From Rhizobium sp. Root1334 (lineage in GTDB: Bacteria > Pseudomonadota > Alphaproteobacteria > Rhizobiales > Rhizobiaceae), in the NCBI RefSeq assembly GCF_001426665.1, contig NZ_LMEY01000002.1, forward strand, positions 155,296 to 219,295: 64,000 nt of DNA, in the 5' to 3' direction. Positions 55,169-64,000 of the stretch are shown here, piece after piece (position 1 is the stretch's first letter; the number at the start of each line of letters is the position of its first letter). The notes under the pieces were generated by a model. The model saw only the letters and a list, made by a program, of their open reading frames with translations, was not told the DNA's origin and did not search any database. Made by a program: the position numbers and the translations under genes.

Positions 55169-56062
55169 TCAGTTTGCGGATGCGCCGCGGGTGATGACGG
55201 AGCCGACGGCTGAAACCAGCTTGTCGAGGATGAAGCCGACGACGCCGATATAGGCGAGTGCGACAATGATGTCGGGCAGGCGTGATGAGTTCCACGCATC
55301 CCAGATGAAGAAGCCGATACCGACGCCGCCGGTGAGCATTTCCGCAGCAACGATGGCGAGCCAGGACAGTCCGATGCCGATGCGAAGGCCCGTGAAGATG
55401 TAGGGTGCAGCAGATGGCAGCATGATCTTGAAGAAGAACTCGAACTGGTTGAGGCACAGCACCTTGGCGACGTTGCGATAGTCCTGCGGGATATTGCGAA
55501 CGCCGACGGCGGTGTTGATGACCACCGGCCAGATCGAGGTGATGAAGATCACAAAGATGGCAGACGGGTTCGAGTCCTGGAACGCAGCCAGCGACAGGGG
55601 TAGCCAAGCGAGTGGCGGCACGGTGCGCAGGATCTGGAAGATCGGATCAAGTCCGCGCATCGCCCAGATCGACTGGCCGATCAAGGCGCCGACGAGAACC
55701 CCGGTGACGGCGGCAAGTCCGAAGCCGTAGGCGACGCGCTGCAGCGAGATCAGCACCCGCCAGCCAAGGCCGATATCCTGCGATCCGTAGTTGAAGAACG
55801 GGTAGGCGATCAGATCGTAACTTTCCTGCCAGACCTGCGATGGCGGTGGCAGCGTTGCTCCGGCTTCAGAACAGAGAACCTGCCAGATGATCAGAATGGC
55901 GGCCAGCACGATCAGCGGCGGTACGGCATTGCGAGCCACGGCAAGCGCAACCTTTCTGGTGTTGAATTTTGCCATGGGCCGGCCGGGCAAGGCCACGACC
56001 CTTGCGCTTGTCTTGGGCAATACAGCCGGTGCGATTTTTTCCGTGCGGGCGAGTGCGGGCAT
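55169..56062 (-). CDS. nrtB: nitrate ABC transporter permease
   Basis: 297 residues from ATG 56062 (AGGAGA lies before it; a start 45 bases upstream has no such site). Six or so transmembrane helices, with the binding-protein-dependent transport motif around NIPQDYRNVAKVLCLNQFEFFFKIMLPSAAPYIFTGLR (EAA loop). It stands between the nitrate-binding protein and the ATPase genes. Confidence 0.92.
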   Translation of the reverse strand: MPALARTEKIAPAVLPKTSARVVALPGRPMAKFNTRKVALAVARNAVPPLIVLAAILIIWQVLCSEAGATLPPPSQVWQESYDLIAYPFFNYGSQDIGLGWRVLISLQRVAYGFGLAAVTGVLVGALIGQSIWAMRGLDPIFQILRTVPPLAWLPLSLAAFQDSNPSAIFVIFITSIWPVVINTAVGVRNIPQDYRNVAKVLCLNQFEFFFKIMLPSAAPYIFTGLRIGIGLSWLAIVAAEMLTGGVGIGFFIWDAWNSSRLPDIIVALAYIGVVGFILDKLVSAVGSVITRGASAN

Positions 56063-56125
56063 GGAGTGTCTCCTGAAGATATAGTGGAAATCCGGTGCAA
56101 ATTTCATGCGCCGGGATTGTTTTGG

Positions 56126-57424
56126 TCAGGACGCAGCCTTGATCGACAGGCTATCGAGATAAGCGGAGGGGTTTTTCGGGTCGAAGACCTTGCCGTCGAA
56201 GAAGGTTTCCTTGCCGCGCGAGGTTGTTGCCGGAATGTCTGCGGCGGCGATGCCGAGATCGGCCGCCGCAGTACGCCAGATATCCTCACGGTTCACCTGA
56301 TCGACCAATGCCTTGATGTCCGTGCCGGGGGCCAGTTTGCCCCAACGGATGTTCTCGGCGATGAACCAGCTGTCGTGGCTCTTGAACGGGTAGGAGGCGC
56401 CATTGGCCCAGAACTTCATGTAGAGGTTGGTGCCGGTTACAACGCGGCCATTGCCGTAATTGATGTCGCCCTTCAGCCGGCCGATGATGTCTTTCACCGG
56501 TACGTTGAACCATTGACGCTTACCGACGATGGCAGCCATTTCTTCCTTGTTGTCCATGCTGTCGCACCATTGCTGGGCTTCCATCACGGCCATCATCAGC
56601 GCCTTGGCGGCATTCGGGTTTTTCTCCACCCAGTCGGCCCGCATGCCAAGTGCCTTTTCCGGGTGCCCTTTCCAGAGTTCGCCGGTGGACGCGGCAGTGA
56701 AGCCGATGCCCTGGTTGACCAGCTGTTCGTTCCAGGGTTCGCCGACACAGAAGGCATCCATGTTGCCGACCTTCATGTTCGCGACCATCTGCGGCGGCGG
56801 CACAACGATGGTGGAGACGTCCTTATCCGGATCGATGCCGCCGGCGGCGAGCCAATAGCGGATCCAGAGATCGTGGGTGCCGCCGGGGAATGTCATCGCG
56901 ACCTTCACTTCGCCGCCATCGGCCTTCTTCTTTTCAAAAGCCGCCTTCAGCTTGGAGGCATCGAGCTGGACGCCGGTATCGGCATATTCCCGGGCGACGG
57001 AGATCGCCTGACTGTCGCAGTTCAGGCGGGCAAGGATCGCCATGGGCACAGGAACGTTGTTTTGCGTCACCTTGCCGGTGTGCATCAGGTATGGCATCGG
57101 CGAGAGGATATGCGCGCCGTCGATACCGTTGGCTTCGCCGCCGAGCACCAGATTGTCGCGGGTCGCGCCCCAGGAGGCCTGCTTGGCAACCTCGACATCG
57201 GGAAGTCCGTGCTTTTCGAAAAAGCCCTTTTCCTTGGCGATGATGAGCGCCGCCGAATCTGTCAGCGCGATGTAGCCGAGTTTGACGCCGGTCACTTCCG
57301 GGCCAGCCGTGGCGGCAAAGGCACCGGATGGGAACGCCGTTTTGACCGCCGTGAACAGTGCTGCGGTGGCGGTCGTCTTGAGAAGGCTGCGACGGGTGAT
57401 GCCGTTGCTCAAAGTCGTCTTCAT
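56126..57424 (-). CDS. nrtA: nitrate-binding periplasmic protein
   Basis: 432 residues with a twin-arginine signal peptide (TRRSLLKTTATAALFTAV), so exported folded. The CmpA/NrtA family core is clear: VKLGYIALTDSAALIIAKEKGFFEKHGL, GANGIDGAHILSPMPYLM-like sequence, FPGGTHDLWIRYWLAAGGIDPDKDV and VNQGIGFTAASTGELWKGHPEK. It delivers nitrate or nitrite to the permease. The preceding leader carries a sigma-54 promoter and a terminator-like hairpin. Confidence 0.93.
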   Translation of the reverse strand: MKTTLSNGITRRSLLKTTATAALFTAVKTAFPSGAFAATAGPEVTGVKLGYIALTDSAALIIAKEKGFFEKHGLPDVEVAKQASWGATRDNLVLGGEANGIDGAHILSPMPYLMHTGKVTQNNVPVPMAILARLNCDSQAISVAREYADTGVQLDASKLKAAFEKKKADGGEVKVAMTFPGGTHDLWIRYWLAAGGIDPDKDVSTIVVPPPQMVANMKVGNMDAFCVGEPWNEQLVNQGIGFTAASTGELWKGHPEKALGMRADWVEKNPNAAKALMMAVMEAQQWCDSMDNKEEMAAIVGKRQWFNVPVKDIIGRLKGDINYGNGRVVTGTNLYMKFWANGASYPFKSHDSWFIAENIRWGKLAPGTDIKALVDQVNREDIWRTAAADLGIAAADIPATTSRGKETFFDGKVFDPKNPSAYLDSLSIKAAS

Positions 57425-57466
57425 GAACAGGTTCCCTTAAGAGTGGCCGGTCGGATTTTGGGCAAT

Positions 57467-57495
57467 AAAAAACGCCGCTCGGAGACTTGCGTCTT
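57467..57495 (-). terminator. leader terminator-like hairpin before nrtA
   Basis: Minus strand AAGACGC (57489-57495) pairs with GCGTTTT (57469-57475) around a 13-base loop and is followed by a run of six T that starts within the stem. It lies 42 bases before the nrtA ATG in the transcribed leader. Position fits a NasT-controlled attenuator. An upstream hairpin (AGGCC-AAACA-GGCCT, 57550-57564) could take part. I do not see canonical six-base ANTAR loops with certainty. Confidence 0.6.
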
Positions 57496-57605
57496 CGGGA
57501 AGGAGGAATCCCGGACTGCAAAACCCTTACGACGTCGATGTCTTTGCGAAGGCCTGTTTGGCCTCGGCTCGTCGCGATCGCCATTGACCGCAACGATTTA
57601 TGTTA

Positions 57606-57621
57606 TGCAAAGCCCGTGCCA
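57606..57621 (-). promoter_or_regulatory. sigma-54 (RpoN) promoter of the nitrate operon
   Basis: Minus strand TGGCAC-GGGCT-TTGCA, a perfect -24/-12 element. Transcription would start near 57594, giving a leader of about 170 bases before nrtA. An enhancer-binding protein such as NtrC is then required; AT-rich DNA and a possible half-site (TGCACTGCA near 57767) lie upstream. Confidence 0.85.
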
Positions 57622-57785
57622 GTTTCCTAAGGAAATATTAGTGCATTGAAATTGAAGGTGTTTTTGTTCTCGCTCGTCTAGTGAGTATTTTTTAACCGAA
57701 GGGAAAAGATGCAAAAAAATTCAGCGGTTGCTTTGGGCCGGCGAAGTTAGAGTGGGAAATTTTGTGCAGTGCAGAAAGGTAAAGG

Positions 57786-59072
57786 TTAGATGTCTTCGCC
57801 CGAACTGTTACCAATCGCGCTGCTCTTGACCGGAAATTTGGCGAGATAGTCGGCGATCCGGGTCGGGTCGAAAACGTGTCCATCCACGAAACGGTCTCCA
57901 TCAGAGGCTCCCTCGACGCGGAGATCGTCATCCAGCAGTGGTGCCGCATTCGCCCCAAGCGCCAGGCGGTAGAGATCCGGCCGGTAGGCCGTAGCCGCAG
58001 CCGTCAGGCCCTTGGAGGAAAGGCCAGCCTGGCCCCAGCGTATCATCTGAGTGTAGATCCAGAGGGCCTGGCTCGGGCGCGGGTAATTGGCAAAGTTGGC
58101 ATGGAACTGGAAATAGCCGTCGATGATGCGGCGATTGCCCTGATCATCGAGATTGAACTCGCCTGCCAGCACGCGGCGGATAGTATCGACCGGGGCGGCG
58201 ATGTAACGGCTATTGCCCAGGGCTTCAGACAGGGCCGCGTGATTGTCCGGTTGGTCGCACCAGTGTGCTGCTGCATCGAGCGCCACAATCAGCCGGGATA
58301 CGGTCTCGGGATTGCTTTCAACCCATTCCGGCCGCATGCCGATGACTTTTTCCGGGGCGGACGGCCAGATATCATGCTTGGCGGCGACGATGCGTCCGAC
58401 GCCGCGCTCGGAGGCGACCATGTTCCAGGGCGCGCCAACGCAGAATCCGTCGATTGCGCCAGCCGCCAGCGCATCGGACGTCATCGGTGGCGGCACGACG
58501 ACGAGTTTGACGTCATGATCCGGATCGATGCCGCCTGCTGCAAGCCAATAGCGGAATTCGTAGTTATGCGATGAGAAGGGATAGGTGACGCCCAGCGTCG
58601 GTAGCGGCTCGCTGCGCGCTTTCATCGCTCGAATGACCTTTGCCAGAGCGTGCGCATGTTCCAGCGCGCTCGCCGTTTCGTTCAGGGATGCCTCTTGTCC
58701 CATGCGGGCATAAAGCTGTATCGACAGGGTGATGGCATTGCCGCCACGCCCGAGCGAAAAAGCCGTATTTGCCGGCGATGGATTGGAGCCCAGGCCCAGC
58801 ATTGACGCAACCGGCATCGGTGACAGCATATGGGCGATGTCGAACTGCCGGAAGGCGAGGCGGTCGCGGACATTGGCCCAGGAAACGTCCTTGACGAGAT
58901 CAAGTACTATGCCTTCCTTCTGTGCAAAGCCGAATTCTGACGCTGCAATCAGCACGGACGCGTCAACGAGCGGAATGAAACCCGCCCGCAGCGTGCGCGA
59001 GCCTTCGCTGGCCAAGCGCGCTGGCGCGGCAAGGCCGTTGTCGCCGCTGAAATCCGTGATCTTGGTGATCAT
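57786..59072 (-). CDS. nasS: nitrate sensor NasS (NrtA-like)
   Basis: 428 residues from ATG 59072, with GGAATTGGAG before it. Same fold as NrtA (LRAGFIPLVDASVLIAASEFGFAQKEGI, FDIAHMLSPMPVASMLGLG, FSSHNYEFRYWLAAGGIDPDHDVK, DGFCVGAPWN) but without a signal peptide, so it is cytosolic. Cytosolic NrtA-like proteins beside an ANTAR regulator are NasS: without nitrate they bind and inhibit NasT. It lies directly after nasT and before the nrtA leader. Confidence 0.88.
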   Translation of the reverse strand: MITKITDFSGDNGLAAPARLASEGSRTLRAGFIPLVDASVLIAASEFGFAQKEGIVLDLVKDVSWANVRDRLAFRQFDIAHMLSPMPVASMLGLGSNPSPANTAFSLGRGGNAITLSIQLYARMGQEASLNETASALEHAHALAKVIRAMKARSEPLPTLGVTYPFSSHNYEFRYWLAAGGIDPDHDVKLVVVPPPMTSDALAAGAIDGFCVGAPWNMVASERGVGRIVAAKHDIWPSAPEKVIGMRPEWVESNPETVSRLIVALDAAAHWCDQPDNHAALSEALGNSRYIAAPVDTIRRVLAGEFNLDDQGNRRIIDGYFQFHANFANYPRPSQALWIYTQMIRWGQAGLSSKGLTAAATAYRPDLYRLALGANAAPLLDDDLRVEGASDGDRFVDGHVFDPTRIADYLAKFPVKSSAIGNSSGEDI

Positions 59073-59119
59073 GTTCACTCCAATTCCTTCCGCCGGACGA
59101 TGTCCGGCTTGCGCGGGCA

Positions 59120-59707
59120 TCACATCAGCAATCCGGCAGCCGTGACGACGCTCTGGGCAATATCAGCGATCTTCTTCTTTTCATTCATCGCGGTCTGGCG
59201 CAGCAGCGCAAACGCCTGTTCCTCGGAAAGGCTACGCATCTTCATCAGGATACCCTTTGCGCGCTCGACGATCTTGCGCTCCTCGAGTGCTGACTTGGCG
59301 TCCGCCAGTTCCCGCTGTAGCCGGCTGAAAGCGTTGAAGCGGCTGACCGCCATGTCGAGAATGGGCTTGACCCGTTCCTTCTTCAGGCCGTCGACGATAT
59401 AGGCCGACACGCCCGCATCGACGGCCGCCTCGATGGAGGCAGTATCCGATCGATCGACGAACATGGCAATCGGCCGGCCAACGGTGCGCGTCAGCTGGAA
59501 CAGGTGCTCCATCATGTCGCGGTTCGGGTTTTCAAGATCGATGAAGATCACATCCGGCTGTAGTGACTCGATCACGCGCGCGATACCGTTGACCTCATGA
59601 ACGACCGTGACCCTGGAATGTCCGGCCTCGTGCAATCCTTCCTCGATTATCGAGGCGCGAATAGCGTTTTCGTCGATCACAAGAATGGTGAGATCCAGAT
59701 GGGTCAT
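59120..59707 (-). CDS. nasT: ANTAR-domain antiterminator NasT
   Basis: 195 residues: receiver-like N-terminal domain (LTILVIDENAIRASIIEEGLHEAG, DVIFIDLENPNRD) and a C-terminal ANTAR domain (EERKIVERAKGILMKMRSLSEEQAFALLRQTAMNEKKKIADIAQSVV), which binds paired hairpins in leader RNA. With NasS it forms a nitrate-responsive antitermination switch. The stop is 47 bases before the nasS start. Its likely target is the leader hairpin upstream of nrtA. Confidence 0.92.
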   Translation of the reverse strand: MTHLDLTILVIDENAIRASIIEEGLHEAGHSRVTVVHEVNGIARVIESLQPDVIFIDLENPNRDMMEHLFQLTRTVGRPIAMFVDRSDTASIEAAVDAGVSAYIVDGLKKERVKPILDMAVSRFNAFSRLQRELADAKSALEERKIVERAKGILMKMRSLSEEQAFALLRQTAMNEKKKIADIAQSVVTAAGLLM

Positions 59708-59957
59708 CGTTCATTTATGGCGCAGTGCAGCAAATCGCGCAATGCAAGGTCAGCCTAAAATTGCATCATAAAGTTTGCCGATTAATATTTAGGCTAAATT
59801 GTCGGGTTCGTTACTCCCGGTATTTTGCAAGCGATGATAGTACATCGCGACGATATGCGATTGACCTGAGACCCATTTTTCTCCGGTTTTCAGGAGAGTC
59901 TTGGGTGAAGTGCTCTGGGACCAAACTTTGGACCGCCGGAGATTGGAGTTTTCCGGC

Positions 59958-60071
59958 TCAGGGTGAACCAATGCACAAGAGATGAATTAGTGGAATCGAA
60001 ACAAAATAGGCGGTGCCAACCAGAATTATGGTCATTATCAGCGCTGCGATATCGTAAATCGTGAGCTTCAT
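59958..60071 (-). CDS. very small membrane protein (37 aa)
   Basis: From ATG 60071: MKLTIYDIAALIMTIILVGT and the rest form one strong transmembrane helix with a short tail. GGGGCGA lies about 10 bases before the start. Short and without known family, so it may be chance; composition looks like a genuine single-helix protein. Confidence 0.35.
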   Translation of the reverse strand: MKLTIYDIAALIMTIILVGTAYFVSIPLIHLLCIGSP

Positions 60072-60271
60072 TCGCGATCGTTCGCCCCAATTTTGAACCT
60101 TCGGATCTCGAGGTAGCAAAAGAATTGCTTCTGCATCTAGTCTTGGTGAACGAAAAAATAGAGGTATTCTTGCTCGGGCACAATGGGCTAAGCCGAAGCG
60201 CTCCGTCTTCAGCAGGGTCAAGCTGAGACGGGTCGTCTCAGCTGTGGAAGTTAAGCAGCCAGCGGATTATG

Positions 60272-60430
60272 TCAAACAGAAGCTGGATACAGCCGCATTC
60301 CGTGCGCTTCTTCCAAAAGAAGTATGGTCTGCCCCGTCCGTGCAAGGGTTCGCGACATCGCAAATGACGGTTCCAGTTGCATAAATGTATCCGGCCTCTC
60401 GCGAGTGGGCTGCTGTTGCAACCAGGCCAT
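60272..60430 (-). CDS. possible small protein, 52 aa
   Basis: Starting at the ATG of MAWLQQQPTRERPDTF with a weak GGAT upstream. Protein-like composition, ending AHGMRLYPASV. No family; overlapping frames on the same strand make this uncertain. Confidence 0.3.
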   Translation of the reverse strand: MAWLQQQPTRERPDTFMQLEPSFAMSRTLARTGQTILLLEEAHGMRLYPASV

Positions 60431-60562
60431 GATGAGATCCGCACACGCCGTTACCAATAAATGGTTCGCCCACGAAGCCCGCTTTTTTGCACAGGACTTA
60501 CGACATTTTGATCCAGTGTTTCGTCATCAGTATTCCCGAGCCTTGCAATCGAGCCAGGAGCG

Positions 60563-61515
60563 TCAGGCGAATGCAGGGTCTCTGCGTTCGTAGAGTGCTC
60601 CAGGCTTGGTCAGGACGACCCAGACAATCCGGGCCATTTTAGCGGCAAGTGCGACGACAGCTTTGTTTGGGTGCATCCGGGCTTGAAGGCCATCCAGCCA
60701 GTTCCCCAGTCGGTCCCGTGTTCGCTCGAGATGCCGAAAGCATGATCGTGCCCCATGTACGAGCAGTTTGCGCACGTAGCGGTTTCCTCGCTTGCTGATG
60801 CCGAGAAGCTTTTGCTCTCCGCCGGTCGAGTATTCTCGCGGCACAAGGCCGAGCCACGCCGCCAGGTCGCGGGCTTTTTGGAATTGCCGACCGTTGCCAA
60901 CCGCTGCAAGGAGCTCAGTTGCACCCAATGTTCCGATTCCGGGGATCATCTGCGAGCAGCTTCCACATCGCCGACGAAAGGTCGTTTGATTGGTCTTTCG
61001 AGAACCTGTGGCACGTCGAGCTTGAACAGACCCGCGCCCTGGCGAAGGGCAATCCCGTATTCCAGGCAGAAGGCTCGCATCTGATTGATCAGCCGGGTTC
61101 GCATTCCGATCATCTGGTCTCGCACCCTGTGCAAAGCCTGAAGATCGGCTTGTTCCGCGCTCTTGGGTGTCGCAAACCGCATCGTTGGCCGCGTAGCCGC
61201 TTCAGCGATCGCCTCCTCATCGATGATGTCGGTCTTGTTCGATTTTACATAGGGCTTCACAAATTGCGCGGGGATCAAGCGCACCCTATGTCCCAGAGCC
61301 TGTATCTTCCGTGCAATCCATTGAGAGCCAGCGCAGGATTCCATCCCTACAATCGCTGGCGCTTCTCGCTCAAAGAATTGCAGCAGCGTGTCGCTTCGCA
61401 AGCGAACCTTCTGAACTGGCTCGCCGTCGCTTCCGAGACGGACGACGTGGAAGATGTTCTTACCAATATCAATTCCGTAGACAGCCGCTGAACGCGGCGC
61501 ATTGCGTTGTGGCAT
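60563..61515 (-). pseudogene. IS110-family transposase with internal deletion
   Basis: The 5' part (60946-61515) has the IS110 DEDD N-terminus: AVYGIDIGKNIFHVVRLGSDG, DIIDEEAIAEAATRPTMRF, LQALHRVRDQMIGMRTRLINQMRAFCLEYGI. The 3' part (60563-60949) has the transposase_20 domain: IPGIGTLGATELLAAVGNGRQFQKARDLAAWLGLVPREYSTGG and GISKRGNRYVRKLLVHGARS. About 50 residues between them are missing and the frame is lost, so the gene is dead. Confidence 0.88.
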
Positions 61516-61599
61516 TGCAACCTCCTTCTTCGGTTTGACAGCCTCATAATGCTACGGGAGGACGAGGCGGACCATCCCGTTACCTGAAGGCCATCATGG

Positions 61600-62370
61600 G
61601 CCTTTCCGAGGGCGCGCCTGCTACACTGCCGTCACAAATTTTCTTCGAGACATCCGTCCTGCCCCACAGCCCGGTTTCGAAGTAAGATTTGAGACCGTGC
61701 CCGGCGAACAGGGCGCAGGTTGATTTCGCCCAATTCCAGGTGGTCTTCACCGATGAGCCATTAACACCGAGGATTGTCTGACTGTTCTCCATGGTTCTGG
61801 GCCATAGTCGTCTCATCTGGGCCCGCTTTGCCATGCATCAGGATTTGCCGACGGTGCTCCTCGCGAGATACTCTATGATCGTATGAAAACTGCCGTCATC
61901 AGCGAAGGCGACACAGACGGTAGCGTCTATAATCGGGCTTTGCTCGATCTCGCCCGCCATTACCGTTTCCACCTACGGGCATGCAAATTCTATAGGGCAA
62001 AGACGAAGTGAAAGGTCGAGCGGCCATTTCGATATATCCGAAGACTTCTTCCTGGCCCGTTGCGTTTCGCAACCTTGATGATCTGAACGCCGAATTGCGG
62101 CATTGGCTTGATACGGTGGCTAATCCACGTGTTCATGCCACAACAGAGGGCATTGTCATTGAAGCCTTTGCCGAACAACGACCGAATCTGCGCCCATTGC
62201 CGCTTGTCCCGTTCCGGTCGGTCTTAAGGCTTGAGCGCACGATGATATCCCGTGAGGGCATGGTGATCGTTGGTGGGAACACCTACAGCGTTCCTGACGC
62301 CACCCAAAGACGCTTCGTCGAGGTCCACACCCTGGCCAACGAGATTCGCATCTTTGAAGACGCCGGCTGA
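61600..62370 (+). pseudogene. IS21-family transposase (istA) remnant, several frameshifts
   Basis: On the plus strand pieces of IstA can be joined across frames: GFEVRFETVPGEQ, AQVDFAQFQVVFTDEPLTPRIV (then a stop), LFSMVLGHSRLIWARF, REILYDRMKTAVISEGDTDG, YNRALLDLARHYRFH, and finally NLDDLNAELRHWLDTVANPRVHATTEG to the end of the frame at 62370. At least three frame changes, a stop and a deletion are present. The istB helper gene is absent. Confidence 0.82.
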
Positions 62371-62651
62371 GCTAGCTCGCTATGCCGACCAGTATTTGCT
62401 GGATTTTTGTTGACTTTCCCTTCCGCCATCGTCAATGGTTGCTCATGAAGGTAACGGTTTTATAACACCGCAGCACTTGGTATTTGTCTTTTGTCAAATG
62501 CTGCCAAGCTTTTAGCGTGGTCACCGCTGTAACCTGGTACTTCAATTTTCGTTCCTTCTGAGCGACCTCTTTAGAATGGGGCGCTCGATCTTGCTGGTCG
62601 ACGGCTGCGGATGTTAGGTTCGCTGGTATGCCACCGTTGAGGATAGACTTA

Positions 62652-63449
62652 ATGCGAACGTCACCTAATCAGTCTAGTTTTACGATACAGTTGCGTGTTA
62701 TTTCAGCGCTGATGATCCGAGAAGTCCGGCTGCGTAACAAAAAGCATGCCTTCAGTCAGCTATTTGACCTCATGGAAGCCGTTGTTTTCATCGTAGCGCA
62801 TTTCATTATTTTCAAGTTTCTGGGACGGCATCTTTTGATCGGAGATAGCCTGCTCCTATTCATTACTACAGGTATCTTCCCCATTCTTTTTTTTCGAACA
62901 ATAAGTATTCGAGCAGCTTCTGCGATGGAATCTGCAAAATCGGTAACAGTCATTCCGCTGGTGGAGGCTTTGGATTTTGCGATCTCCCGTGCGCTAGTTG
63001 AGTTTATTTCATACGGGTTGATATTTATCGCATTTTTTGCGATGATCTCTGTCCTAGAACTGTCTCGCTACGCGATCCCTTTTAACGTGGTTGCTATAGT
63101 TCAGTTTACCATCCTCATACTCCTCTTTTCTTTTGGCTTGGGATTGGTCAATTCCTACTTAATTTACATGTTCCCGTTATGGAAATTTATTTGGGGCGGA
63201 ATATCGCGTACTCAAATTTTCATGAGTGGGGTTTTTTTCATCCCTGAGTACATGCCGCCCGTCATCAAAAATATCCTTTCGTACAATCCGCTGTTACATT
63301 TTGTGGCGCTGTTTCGCACAGGGTTTTATTCGACCTACCCAACTCATATGCTTTCGATGAATTATATTTTACAGTGGACTTTCGGTGTACTCATAATTGG
63401 CTTGTCTGCCGAGCGGATGCTTCGGAACCAGCGCGCCCTTCATGCATAG
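62652..63449 (+). CDS. ABC-2 type polysaccharide export permease
   Basis: 265 residues from ATG 62652, preferred because GAGG lies 9 bases upstream; an ATG at 62628 is possible. Six hydrophobic helices, with FSQLFDLMEAVVFIVAHFIIFKFLG, SRALVEFISYGLIFIAF and SGVFFIPEYMPPVIKNILSYNPLLHFVALFRTGFYSTY, the typical KpsM/RkpT pattern of capsule and K-antigen exporters. The gene is clearly more AT-rich than its neighbours, pointing to transfer. Its ATPase partner is not in the window. Confidence 0.88.
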   Translation: MRTSPNQSSFTIQLRVISALMIREVRLRNKKHAFSQLFDLMEAVVFIVAHFIIFKFLGRHLLIGDSLLLFITTGIFPILFFRTISIRAASAMESAKSVTVIPLVEALDFAISRALVEFISYGLIFIAFFAMISVLELSRYAIPFNVVAIVQFTILILLFSFGLGLVNSYLIYMFPLWKFIWGGISRTQIFMSGVFFIPEYMPPVIKNILSYNPLLHFVALFRTGFYSTYPTHMLSMNYILQWTFGVLIIGLSAERMLRNQRALHA

Positions 63450-63773
63450 GGGTGCCTTTTCACTCGCAATGCAGAGCAACAATCGGTGGGGATAAATTAA
63501 CAGACGTCGGCGGTGAGTGCGTTGTTGCCATCTGTAAGATATTGCTACTTAAGGGTAATTGCCTGATCGCGTTGCGTTCCGTCATTTGCCCTTCCCCACG
63601 AGAACCAAATGAATACTCGATCACACCAGTTGGACGCCTCTATTTACCGGCTGTCGTTGTGTTGATGGGTCCGTAAGGCCGTTTGCCGGGTGAACCTGGC
63701 GAGGAAGCCTGTCATCGTTGATAATGATTTTCGCCTTGGCGGCGTGCATTCCGGCCTTTCGGCCACCCCTGCG
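63450..63773. other. intergenic stretch after the export permease
   Basis: About 320 bases. No partner gene with a convincing start follows the permease before the transposase fragment on the opposite strand. Confidence 0.4.
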
Positions 63774-64000
63774 TCATGCGGCCTGCGGTTTTCCGGTCAG
63801 CCAGACATAACGAAGCATATTGTAAGCGATATTGGCCATGCCGATCTTCACCTTCGCCCTGCTGATGCCAATGGTGCGGATGAAGAGCTTCATCTTGTCC
63901 TTCGTAAGCATTGCGAACACCCCACGTTTTAACGGGATTTGAGTTCGCGCATAATTCTTATCTTTCGAGATTTGAAGGAGGGAATTATGGATCTGGTGCC
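63774..64000 (-). CDS. IS5-family transposase, C-terminal part (continues beyond the window)
   Basis: The minus-strand frame is open from the window edge to a TGA at 63774-63776. It reads YARTQIPLKRGVFAMLTKDK and FIRTIGISRAKVKIGMANIAYNMLRY, the conserved end of IS5-type transposases. The 5' part lies outside. No interruption is seen in the visible 75 codons, so the copy may be intact. Confidence 0.7.
   Translation of the reverse strand, partial: HQIHNSLLQISKDKNYARTQIPLKRGVFAMLTKDKMKLFIRTIGISRAKVKIGMANIAYNMLRYVWLTGKPQAA

Noticed and set aside
56066..57649. 527-codon plus-strand frame
   Set aside because: Antisense to nrtA with no recognisable domain.

Overview
The window reads as part of a Rhizobium-type alphaproteobacterial genome (R. 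etli / R. leguminosarum relatives; inferred from gene content, not from a search). The pointers are HWE-type histidine kinases, intergenic sites fitting the GGAAC-N18-TT promoter of the rhizobial general stress sigma factor (RpoE2/EcfG), palindromic intergenic repeats of the rhizobial kind, and complete blocks for D-apiose/D-apionate use and nitrate assimilation.

Layout. (1) 1-9.3 kb: a KaiC-like ATPase overlapping an HWE kinase, a single-domain response regulator, an N-terminally truncated catalase next to an IS91 remnant, then small envelope and stress genes, several behind GGAAC-N18-TT sites. (2) 9.5-11.8 kb: decayed DNA with a dead IS5/IS903-like element bounded by 18-bp inverted repeats, cut gene remnants and a frameshifted ureE. 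(3) 11.8-16.5 kb: an unfamiliar three-gene cluster (membrane alpha/beta hydrolase, isoprenylcysteine-methyltransferase-like membrane protein, Tat-exported alpha/beta hydrolase), a DUF4143 AAA protein and a small secreted protein. (4) 16.8-25.4 kb: a four-gene signalling operon (triple-receiver hybrid kinase, CheR, receiver-less CheB, REC-HK-REC kinase), a DUF4142 protein and an ECF sigma factor. (5) 25.5-27.2 kb: 5-formyl-THF cyclo-ligase divergent from a LysR regulator, with a palindrome between them.

(6) 27.3-35.6 kb: an operon for apiose import and oxidation (apnO, binding protein, DUF2291 lipoprotein, ATPase, permease, apiose dehydrogenase, apnL). (7) 35.7-43.2 kb: an apparent interruption with a Wza-like lipoprotein, an exported FAD oxidoreductase, an intact IS701/IS4-type element and an HD-GYP phosphodiesterase. 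(8) 43.2-46.8 kb: the rest of the pathway, a DUF1537 kinase (oiaK) and a RuBisCO-like protein, divergent from a NanR-like GntR regulator. The same 17-bp sequence lies upstream of apnO and of the RuBisCO-like gene, so the two halves probably share this regulator. Together they would import apiose, oxidise it to apionolactone, open it to apionate, rearrange it to 3-oxo-isoapionate, phosphorylate it and cleave it.

(9) 46.9-59.7 kb: nitrate assimilation, read right to left as nasT, nasS, nrtA, nrtB, nrtC, nirB, nirD, nasA, cysG and a small membrane protein. The gap before nrtA holds a perfect -24/-12 sigma-54 promoter and a terminator-like hairpin, suggesting nitrogen control plus NasT antitermination. 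(10) 60-64 kb: a transposon graveyard (IS110, IS21 and IS5 remnants) around an AT-rich polysaccharide-export ABC permease, probably the edge of a transferred surface-polysaccharide region.
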